Shown here: positions 34,437 to 41,909 of the stretch, piece after piece
Layout of the letters: each line of letters begins with the position of its first letter
Position numbering within the stretch: position 1 is the first letter of the stretch
DNA from: Streptomyces aureocirculatus
GTDB taxonomy: Bacteria > Actinomycetota > Actinomycetes > Streptomycetales > Streptomycetaceae
Reading direction: 5' to 3'
Assembly (NCBI RefSeq): GCF_000720475.1
Contig: NZ_JOAP01000002.1
Coordinates: forward strand, 1 to 64,000
Length of the DNA: 64,000 nt
Translations under genes and position numbers: made by a program
The notes under the pieces: model-generated
What the model was told of the DNA's origin: nothing
Databases searched by the model: none
The model's input: only the letters and a program-made list of their open reading frames with translations

Positions 34437-35129
34437 ATGCATCAAGTGATCGAACTGAAGGGTGTGGCGAAGCGTTACGACAGCGCTGACGCGCCGGCGC
34501 TCGGACCGCTCACGCTCAGCGTCGCCAGCGGTGAGGCCCTTGCCGTGACGGGCCCTTCAGGCAGCGGCAAGTCCACACTGCTGAACCTCGTCGCCGGCCT
34601 GGACAAGCCGAGTGACGGCGCCGTGAGCGTGGCCGGGCGGAGGATCGACCAGTTGAGCGAGCGCGCCCTCGCCGAGTTCCGGCGCGAGTACATCGGCATG
34701 GTCTTCCAGTTCTTCAATCTTCTCGACGACCTGACCGTCATCGACAACATTCAGCTCCCGGCCCAACTGACCGGGATCAGTCGGCGCAGGGCCGCGGCCC
34801 GCGCGGGTGAGCTCATGGAGATGCTGGGCATCCAGAAGCATGCCCGCGCCTACCCGGGCCGACTGTCCGGAGGTGAACGCCAACGGGTCGCGGTTGCCCG
34901 GGCCTTGGTCAACTGGCCCGCGCTGCTGCTCGCCGACGAGCCCACCGGTGCGCTCGACACCGCCTCGGGCCACGACGTCCGCGATCTCCTGACGGATCTG
35001 CACCGTGCCGGACAGACCATCGTGTTGGTGACGCACGACCTGACGCTGGCGGAGGCATGCGCGAGCCGCACTCTGCACCTGGTCGACGGTCGCGTCGCCC
35101 TCGACTCCTGTACGCAGGCCTTCGGATGA
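34437..35129 (+). CDS. ABC transporter ATP-binding protein (MacB/LolD type)
   Basis: A 230-residue ATPase. Walker A G-P-S-G-S-G-K-S-T is at 39-47, Q-loop F-Q-F-F-N-L, signature L-S-G-G-E-R-Q-R-V-A-V, Walker B L-L-L-A-D-E-P-T-G and the H-loop V-T-H-D. The type drives FtsX-fold exporters of lipoproteins, peptides or drugs. Its last codon overlaps the permease start by four bases. It is divergent from the two-component system, 164 bases away. Confidence 0.96.
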   Translation: MHQVIELKGVAKRYDSADAPALGPLTLSVASGEALAVTGPSGSGKSTLLNLVAGLDKPSDGAVSVAGRRIDQLSERALAEFRREYIGMVFQFFNLLDDLTVIDNIQLPAQLTGISRRRAAARAGELMEMLGIQKHARAYPGRLSGGERQRVAVARALVNWPALLLADEPTGALDTASGHDVRDLLTDLHRAGQTIVLVTHDLTLAEACASRTLHLVDGRVALDSCTQAFG

Positions 35130-37543
35130 GCCTGTTCGGTACCGGCGCGACGGGCCGGGTCGTACGCTCCGGGGTGGGCCGGCGGCGGGTGCAGACCGTG
35201 GTGATCGCCCTGGCCACGATGATGGCCGTGGCGTCGGCCGTGGTCGCGGGGTCGCTGATGGTCGCCGCGACCGCACCCTTCGACCACGCCTTCGAGAAGC
35301 AGCAAGGCGCGCACCTCACCGCCCAGTTCGATCCGGCCAAGGCCAGTGCGGCACAACTGGCGGAGACCGGAAAGCTGGCCGGCGTCACCGCGAGCTCGGG
35401 GCCGTACCCGTCCACGGCGTTACGGCCGGTCGACCCGGCGGGCTTCCGGATGCCGACGCTGACCCTGGTCGGGCGGTCCGGTCCGGACGGCGACGTGGAC
35501 CGCGTGGATCTGAAGTCCGGGCGGTGGGCGCAGAAGCCGGGCGAGATCGTGCTCGCCGCGTCGTTCGAGGGGCCCGCCATCGGGATCGGCGCCACCCTGA
35601 CGGCTTCGGACACCGCGAACGCCCCCACTCTTTCGATCGTCGGCTTCGCCGTGTCGGCCAGCAAGACCGGTGCCGCCTGGGTGGTTCCCGCGCAGGTCGA
35701 CGCGCTGGCGTCGGGGGGCGGCCCGGTCACGAGTCAGATGCTCTACCGCTTCGACTCCGCGAGCACCAAGGAGCGGATCCTCGCTGACCGGAAGAGGCTC
35801 GCCGCCGCCGTGGGGCCCGGGGCGCTGCTGGGCACCCAGTCCTGGCTGGACACCAAACGCGTCGCCGATCAGGGTGCGGCCGCGACCGTCCCGTTCGTGG
35901 TGGCTCTGGGCATGCTCGGCATCGTGATGTCGGTGATCATCGTCAGTAGTGTGATCAGTGGTGCCGTGGGCACCGGCCTGCGCAGAATCGGCATTCTCAA
36001 GGCCATCGGCTTCACCCCGCGCGAGGTCGTACGCGCCTACGTGGCCCAGGCGCTGATTCCGGCCGGGGCAGGCATCGCCCTGGGGGTCGTCCTGGGAAAC
36101 CTCCTGGCGGTGCCGCTGCTCTCGGACACCGAGGCGGTGTACGGCACCGTCTCACTTTCGGTGGCCTGGTGGGTGGACGTCACGGTGCCGGCCGCCGCCC
36201 TGGTGATCGTGGGGCTCGCGGCGCTGATTCCCGCACTGCGGGCCGGCAGACTGCGTACGGTCGAGGCCATCGCGGTCGGCCGGTCGCCGCGCACAGGACG
36301 CGGCCAGTGGGCACACCGGACGATGGGACTGCTGCCGTGGCCGCGACCGGTGACCTACGGCCTCGCCACCCCCTTCACCCATCCGGTCCGTGCCCTCGCC
36401 ATGCTGCTCGCGGTGGCGTTCGGTACGGTCGCGGCAACCTTCGCAGTGGGGCTGACCTCGTCCCTCACCGCAATCGGTACCTCCCAGGACCCCGAGAGCC
36501 GTGCGGCGGTCACGGTCACGACCTCCAAGCTGAACAACGTCGCTCCCCCTCCGCCTCCTCCCGCGGGGGGCAGCGTGGCAGGCCCGTCCCCCGTGGGCGG
36601 CAGCGTGGCAGGCCCGTCCGAACTCAAGGTCGCCGACCCGGCGAAGGTGCGGTCTGTCATCGCCTCGCAGGCGGGCACCGGATCGTACTACGGCAAGACC
36701 CAGGCCGAGGTCGCTGTGACCGGGACCTCCGGCTCGGTTCGGGCCAGCCTCTACGAGGGCGATTCGCGCTCCGGCAGCCACGAGATGATTTCCGGACATT
36801 GGATCACCGGTACGGGGCAGGTCGTGGTGCCCACGCGCTTCCTGGAAAGGACCAGCACCAAGATCGGTGACACGGTGCGGATGACCTACGAGAAGGAGAC
36901 CGCGAACCTGCGGATCGTGGGCGAGTCCTTCGACACCTCGGGCAGCGAGCTGGAGGTCCACGCGGACATGGCCAACTTCGCGTCGGCCGAGCCAGGTGCC
37001 TTCCTCGTCGAGGTGAGGTCCGGCGTCTCCGCCGACGCGTACGCCCAGAAGGTCACCGCGGTCATACAGTCGCTGGGCGGCGAGGCCACGACCAACGCCC
37101 CCTCGGGGCAGGAGGGCGTCATCCTCATCATGTCCGCGATGGCGGTGCTGCTCACCCTGATGCTGATCTGTGTGGCCGGCCTCGGCGTCCTCAACTCCGT
37201 GGTCCTCGACACCCGGGAACGCATCCACGACCTGGGTGTCTGCAAGGCGATCGGCATGTCGCCACGGCAGACCATGAGCCTCGTGCTCTCCTCGGTGACC
37301 GCGATCGGCGCGCTCGGCGGGCTCATCGGCGTGCCGGTGGGGTACGCGCTGCACAGCCTTGTCATGCCGATGATGGGGCGCGCCATAGGCACCGGTCTGC
37401 CGTCGCCGGTCCTCGACGTGTACGAGCCTGTCCATCTGCTCCTGTTGGGGCTGGGCGGGGTCGTGATCGCGGTGCTGGGCGCGCTGATCCCGGCCGGCTG
37501 GGCGGCCAGGGCGCGTACGGCCACGGCGCTGCGCACCGAGTAG
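35126..37543 (+). CDS. FtsX-family ABC transporter permease
   Basis: An 805-residue membrane protein with two FtsX modules. The first has an N-terminal helix, a large extracellular MacPCD domain (about 45 to 270) and three helices; the second repeats this after a central linker. Conserved I-G-I-L-K-A-I-G-F-T and L-G-V-C-K-A-I-G-M-S cytoplasmic motifs occur in each half. The linker bears a poly-Pro run and two tandem G-G-S-V-A-G-P-S units (36577-36620). With the ATPase it likely exports or removes an antimicrobial or lipid substrate, controlled by the divergent two-component system. Confidence 0.94.
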   Translation: MSLFGTGATGRVVRSGVGRRRVQTVVIALATMMAVASAVVAGSLMVAATAPFDHAFEKQQGAHLTAQFDPAKASAAQLAETGKLAGVTASSGPYPSTALRPVDPAGFRMPTLTLVGRSGPDGDVDRVDLKSGRWAQKPGEIVLAASFEGPAIGIGATLTASDTANAPTLSIVGFAVSASKTGAAWVVPAQVDALASGGGPVTSQMLYRFDSASTKERILADRKRLAAAVGPGALLGTQSWLDTKRVADQGAAATVPFVVALGMLGIVMSVIIVSSVISGAVGTGLRRIGILKAIGFTPREVVRAYVAQALIPAGAGIALGVVLGNLLAVPLLSDTEAVYGTVSLSVAWWVDVTVPAAALVIVGLAALIPALRAGRLRTVEAIAVGRSPRTGRGQWAHRTMGLLPWPRPVTYGLATPFTHPVRALAMLLAVAFGTVAATFAVGLTSSLTAIGTSQDPESRAAVTVTTSKLNNVAPPPPPPAGGSVAGPSPVGGSVAGPSELKVADPAKVRSVIASQAGTGSYYGKTQAEVAVTGTSGSVRASLYEGDSRSGSHEMISGHWITGTGQVVVPTRFLERTSTKIGDTVRMTYEKETANLRIVGESFDTSGSELEVHADMANFASAEPGAFLVEVRSGVSADAYAQKVTAVIQSLGGEATTNAPSGQEGVILIMSAMAVLLTLMLICVAGLGVLNSVVLDTRERIHDLGVCKAIGMSPRQTMSLVLSSVTAIGALGGLIGVPVGYALHSLVMPMMGRAIGTGLPSPVLDVYEPVHLLLLGLGGVVIAVLGALIPAGWAARARTATALRTE

Positions 37544-37653
37544 CGTCCCCTGCCGCCCCCTGCCGTCCCCTGTCCGGGCCTCCCGAGTCCCTCTCGCGCT
37601 CCGCCGGATCTCTCGTGCTCCGGTACCGGACTTCGCGTACCGTCGACGGTCGG

Positions 37654-38367
37654 TCAGCTCGTCTCCCGCACCGCGTCCCTGATCAGGTCGGCGACCCGGG
37701 CGGGTTCGGACAGGACGACGGCGTGGGAGGCGTCCGGGAGTTCGACGACGACGGCTCCGGCCCGTGCGGCGCCGAAGCGCTGGACCTCGGGGCTGATCGT
37801 GCGGTCCGCCCCGGCCACCAGAGCCCAGGACGGTTTCGTACGCCACGCCGCCGCGGACGCGGTCTCGGTGAAGGCAGCCGTGGCGAGCGGGCGTTGGGCC
37901 GCTGCCAGGACACCGGCGACGCCCTCGGGCACGTCGGCCGCGAAGACGGAGGGAAAGGCCGTCTCATCGATGGTGACCTCGACCGCCGAGTCACCGTCGA
38001 GGAGCGGGTACGTCCACTCCTTCAGGTTGCCCGTCAGCGGGGACTCGGGAAAGCCCCCTTGGAGCCGGCCGAGGCTCTCGCCCTCGTGCGGCACATAGGC
38101 GGCCACGTAGACGAGCGCGACGACATTTTCCGCGGCACCGGCCACGGTGATCAGCGCACCGCCGTAGGAGTGGCCGACGAGTACGGCCGGGCCTTCGACC
38201 TGCGCGAGGACGGAGGTGAGGTAGGCGGCGTCCGCCCTCAGCCCCCGCAGCGGGTTCGACGGAGCGATCACCGGGATACCGCTGCTCCGCAGTTCCGAGA
38301 TGACGCCTATCCAGCCTGTCGCGTCGGTGAAGGCACCGTGCACGAGGACGACGGTGGGGTTGGTCAT
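37654..38367 (-). CDS. Alpha/beta hydrolase (small esterase type)
   Basis: A 237-residue cytoplasmic hydrolase. V-L-V-H-G-A-F-T-D at 7-15 gives the oxyanion loop, Ser67 lies in G-H-S-Y-G-G, Asp and His follow in G-A-D-R-T-I and D-A-S-H-A-V. The nearest relatives are AB-hydrolase 6 esterases seen beside AraC or TetR regulators. A close paralogue sits at 53640-54392. It is separated from the AraC-type gene by 216 bases holding GAGGC-type short repeats. Confidence 0.88.
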   Translation of the reverse strand: MTNPTVVLVHGAFTDATGWIGVISELRSSGIPVIAPSNPLRGLRADAAYLTSVLAQVEGPAVLVGHSYGGALITVAGAAENVVALVYVAAYVPHEGESLGRLQGGFPESPLTGNLKEWTYPLLDGDSAVEVTIDETAFPSVFAADVPEGVAGVLAAAQRPLATAAFTETASAAAWRTKPSWALVAGADRTISPEVQRFGAARAGAVVVELPDASHAVVLSEPARVADLIRDAVRETS

Positions 38368-38583
38368 GCGAGTTCTCTTCTCGGTGTCGGGCCACGTGGG
38401 GGGCGTCCTCATGACGGTCGAGGCGCGGCCCGGAATTCGGCACGAGGCAGAGGCAGGAGGTGAGAGGCACGAGGCGAGAGGCGAGAGGCAAGGCCCGTGC
38501 CGCTGTTACTCACGGTAGGACAGTGGAAGTGGCCCCGCTTGTACGTGCGCGCATCCGCGCTGTCATGACGGCGCACACGCGTC

Positions 38584-39492
38584 TCAGCGCCTGCGCTCGC
38601 CCTGGGCGCCGGCAGTCGTCGGTGCGAAGGCCGAGGTCGCCAGCGCCTGCCATTCGCTGGGACTCATCCCGTAGGCTCCGCGGAACGTTCGGCTGAAGTG
38701 CGAGGGGCTGCTGAAGCCCCAGCGGTGCGCCACCGCGGCCATGGTGCTTCTCCGGTGGGAGCGCCCCAGTTCGAGCCGGCAGAACTCGAGCCTGCGCTGC
38801 CGCACCCATTGGGTCACCGTGCTGCCGTCGTTCTGGAAGAGCTTTTGCAGGTACCGGACGGAGATGTGGTGGGCGCGTGCGATCGACTCCGGTGAGAGGT
38901 CCGGGTCCATCAGGTGTTCTTCGATATGGGCGCGAATACGGGACAGCATCTCGTTGACGGTCTCGGACGCGTCGTCGGCCTCGTCCGTCGTGCCCGGCGC
39001 GAGGAGCTCCATCACCAGGACGGAGAGGAGATGGACGGCTGTCCGGGCTCGCCGGTCCCCGATCGTGGACCGGCGGAACTCCGCCTCGGCGGCGAGCCCG
39101 GTCAGGAAGTCGGACACCAGCGCCCCGACCCCCTCCCCGCCGTGTACGGGTACGCCGAGTACCTGGTTCAGTTCCGACTCCGTGACGCCCAGATAGCAGC
39201 GGGGCACCCGGAAGAAGATCATCCGGCAGTCTTCGCCGAACCGCAGCAGGTGCTGCCGGGCGGGGTCGCAGAAGACCAGGTCGTTCGGCTCCAACAGGGT
39301 CTTGGCACGCTCGTGGTGGACGGTGACGGACCCACGGACATGGACGCCGAGGTAGACGTCGTTCCGGTCGCTCGTGTCCGGCATCTCGGAGAGCATCTGG
39401 ACCAGCCATCCCGGGTGGGAGGAGGGCGAGGCCGGATCGGGCGTTTGCCAGCGCACCCGTTCGGGCGCACGTGACATCAGTGAGGGGGTCAT
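38584..39492 (-). CDS. AraC-family transcriptional regulator
   Basis: A 302-residue regulator. The N-terminal part is an AraC-binding (cupin-like) domain of the FeaR/AraC_binding_2 type (V-T-V-H-H-E-R, L-V-F-C-D-P-A-R-Q). The C-terminal double HTH has D-L-S-P-E-S-I-A-R-A-H-H-I-S-V-R-Y-L and A-A-V-A-H-R-W-G-F-S-S-P-S-H-F-S-R-T-F (split by the loop). The ATG at 39490-39492 is well placed. It probably controls the flanking hydrolases at 37.7 and 39.5 kb. Confidence 0.93.
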   Translation of the reverse strand: MTPSLMSRAPERVRWQTPDPASPSSHPGWLVQMLSEMPDTSDRNDVYLGVHVRGSVTVHHERAKTLLEPNDLVFCDPARQHLLRFGEDCRMIFFRVPRCYLGVTESELNQVLGVPVHGGEGVGALVSDFLTGLAAEAEFRRSTIGDRRARTAVHLLSVLVMELLAPGTTDEADDASETVNEMLSRIRAHIEEHLMDPDLSPESIARAHHISVRYLQKLFQNDGSTVTQWVRQRRLEFCRLELGRSHRRSTMAAVAHRWGFSSPSHFSRTFRGAYGMSPSEWQALATSAFAPTTAGAQGERRR

Positions 39493-39534
39493 GGGAACTC
39501 CAAGCCGTACGGTTCGTTCGGGCGGCGGGCGGGT

Positions 39535-40386
39535 TCACGCCCGGCTCGCCGGCTCCTCGGCCAGGAACTTCTCCACCACGGCGTTGAAGGCCTGCGGGTT
39601 CTCCAGGAAGGGGAAGTGCGAGCTCGCCACGTCGGAGGTGAAGACGTGCAGGCGTGCGCCGGGAATCCGCCCGGCTACGAAGCGCTGCGAATCGGGGTGC
39701 ACATGGCTTCCCTCACAGCCGATCACCAGGGTCGGCACGTCGATCCGGGGAAGCACGTCCCGCCAGTCCTGCGCGCAGTGGTCGAACAGCAGCGGCACCC
39801 CGACGTAGGCGGGTGTCGACCTGATCTCCTCGGCGACGAAGGCCAGCACCTCGGGGTCGGGTTCGCCGGAGAACATGCCGCGCACGAAGTCGGCGCGGAC
39901 CGTGTCCCCCTCCGGCCCCGCGAGGGCCGCGCCCAGGTACAGCAGCCCCGACACATCGAAGATGGCGCCGCAGTCCCGTTGTTCCCGCTCGGTCATCCAG
40001 GGCACGGCGGCTACCGCGGCGGGCTGGTCGACTGCGACGAAGCGCCGGATCCGTCCGGTCCCGTACTGGTCGATGAAGCTCCACCACACCGAGACACCCA
40101 TGGACCAGCCCAGCGCGTCGAAACGGGCGAGACCGAGATGGTCGACGAGTTCGAGCACGTCACGGGAGAGCCGGGCGATGCGGTAGCCGTGACGCGGTTT
40201 GCCGGACTTCCCGTGGCCGCGGAGATCGACGGTGACGACGCGGCGGCGGGGCGCGAGGCCCTCGACCTGGTGGCGGAAGACCGCCTGCGTCTGCCCCCAG
40301 CCGTGCAGCATCACCAGCGGGACGCCCTCGCCGCCGGTGTCCTGGTACGCGAGCCGCGCGCCGTCCGTCGTGATCAGTTCCTTCAT
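39535..40386 (-). CDS. Alpha/beta hydrolase (haloperoxidase-like)
   Basis: A 283-residue cytoplasmic hydrolase. L-H-G-W-G-Q marks the oxyanion loop, Ser95 in G-W-S-M-G is the nucleophile, and His in S-S-H-F-P-F is the base. The acid position reads E in G-C-E-G-S-H. The family includes non-heme haloperoxidases and carboxylesterases. The start ATG at 40386 was chosen for the conserved M-K-E-L-I-T-T-D beginning; an earlier in-frame ATG adds 18 residues. It lies between the AraC and PucR genes, 42 bases upstream of AraC. Confidence 0.88.
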   Translation of the reverse strand: MKELITTDGARLAYQDTGGEGVPLVMLHGWGQTQAVFRHQVEGLAPRRRVVTVDLRGHGKSGKPRHGYRIARLSRDVLELVDHLGLARFDALGWSMGVSVWWSFIDQYGTGRIRRFVAVDQPAAVAAVPWMTEREQRDCGAIFDVSGLLYLGAALAGPEGDTVRADFVRGMFSGEPDPEVLAFVAEEIRSTPAYVGVPLLFDHCAQDWRDVLPRIDVPTLVIGCEGSHVHPDSQRFVAGRIPGARLHVFTSDVASSHFPFLENPQAFNAVVEKFLAEEPASRA

Positions 40387-40524
40387 GACCTCTCCCCTGG
40401 TCAGGGGCGGTACGTCCGGCCCGCCCGTCCCGAACATCATCGAATGGGGCCCGCCGCCCGCACCACCGCGAGCTGTAGGAATCGGGCCGTGGATCCTTCT
40501 CGCTTTGTCGAAGCGGGTCCGTGG

Positions 40525-41772
40525 TCAGACGGCCCCGTTGTCGCCCGGGCGGAGGAGTTCCTCGATCCGGAGGCCGAGGTGCAGAGTGAGCCGGTGGGCG
40601 CCGACGTCGAGGTCGAGTCCGGTGATGTCCTGGATCTGACGCAGGCGGTAGTAGAGCGAGGTGCGGTGGATGCCCAGCGTGTCCGCGGTCCTGGGAATCG
40701 ACCCCGCGTGTTCGAGGAAGCAGCGCAGGGTGTCCCGCAGGCGGTCGCCGCCATGAGCCTCGCTCAGGGTACGGAGCGGCTTCGGGACCAGGGACGCGTC
40801 CAGGGCGTGCTCGGGGAGCTGGAGCAGCACGGCGAGTTCCCCGAGCAGCTCCCAGTCACCGGTGTTCTTCAGGGTGGGCAGTCGGCGTGCCGCGCGCGCC
40901 GCCACGAGCGCCTGCTCGTACGACGTCCATGCGTCGTCCAGGGCCGGGTGCCTGCCACCGACACCGATCACCGGGTCAGCCGAGGGGCCCAGGAAGGTGC
41001 GGAGTTCGTCGAGGATGCGAGCGGACTGAGCGGTGACCTCGCCCTGGCCGGGTGGGCGGTCGCGGACCTGGAGCAGCGTCGCCCGCTCCTTGCCGATCGC
41101 GATGAGGCCCTGGGCGGAGCGCGTCTGCCGGAACCCCTCCAACGCCCCCCACAGGGCGGCCTCGGACTGCCGCACGATCTCCGTCGTGCGGCTGAGCTGG
41201 ACGACGGTGACCAGGACGTGCTCCGCCGCTCCGAGCAATCCGAGTTCCCGGCCTCGCCGGCGTGCGGTGGTACGGGCGGCGACGTCGCTGCCGACGAGCG
41301 CGAGGACGAGGTCCCACTCGTCGGCCTTGCGGGTGTCGGCGGCGATGTGCTCTCCGTACATCTGGGCGGCCATGGCGTCCGCGGCCCGGGCGATGGCACG
41401 CTTCTCCTGCTCTCCGAGCGCCTTCTCGGGCACGACCACCATGAGCAGCCCGAGGAGATGCCCGCGCTCGCGCAGCGGCACGACGTAACGGGGCAGCAGT
41501 CCGAGACCGTCACGACCGTCGATGAACCCGGCTGTGGACCACTGGGTCACGCCCTGGGCGAGGACGTGACGGATGGTCGCGTTGTCGGCGCGGCCCTGCA
41601 GCAGGGTGCCGATGCGTACCGGGTCCTCGTCGCCGAAATGGCGGCTCGTGCAGACCATGCGGACCAGTGGGTCGTCGACGGCGACGGACCGGCCGAGCCG
41701 CTCCGCGAGCTCGTCGACGAGCGCCTGGAGCTCGGGGCTGCCAGGGCGGGCCCGCTGGAGCCTTACGGTCAT
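40525..41772 (-). CDS. PucR-family transcriptional regulator
   Basis: A 415-residue regulator without a GAF domain. The N-terminal part resembles the PucR sensor (V-A-V-D-D-P-L-V-R-M-V-C-T-S), and the C-terminal HTH_30 is clear (T-A-D-T-L-G-I-H-R-T-S-L-Y-Y-R-L). In this family the site activates catabolic genes. The start at 41772 omits a 21-residue upstream extension. It is on the same strand as the alpha/beta hydrolase downstream and may regulate it. Confidence 0.9.
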   Translation of the reverse strand: MTVRLQRARPGSPELQALVDELAERLGRSVAVDDPLVRMVCTSRHFGDEDPVRIGTLLQGRADNATIRHVLAQGVTQWSTAGFIDGRDGLGLLPRYVVPLRERGHLLGLLMVVVPEKALGEQEKRAIARAADAMAAQMYGEHIAADTRKADEWDLVLALVGSDVAARTTARRRGRELGLLGAAEHVLVTVVQLSRTTEIVRQSEAALWGALEGFRQTRSAQGLIAIGKERATLLQVRDRPPGQGEVTAQSARILDELRTFLGPSADPVIGVGGRHPALDDAWTSYEQALVAARAARRLPTLKNTGDWELLGELAVLLQLPEHALDASLVPKPLRTLSEAHGGDRLRDTLRCFLEHAGSIPRTADTLGIHRTSLYYRLRQIQDITGLDLDVGAHRLTLHLGLRIEELLRPGDNGAV

Positions 41773-41909
41773 GCGCTGTTCCTCTCTCGACCAACTGGTC
41801 CCCGCGGGCTTCTCCATCCCGCGGGTCTTGATCATTTTGAGGAGGCAACGGCGTCAGCACATCGCACGAATCGTCCATTGTCGCGACACGCACAAGGGAT
41901 ACGAAGCGA

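Noticed and set aside
36152..37846. Long open frame on the minus strand across the FtsX permease gene
   Set aside because: It is a high-GC shadow: Arg/Gly/His-rich composition without domains, opposite a well-supported permease with family motifs.
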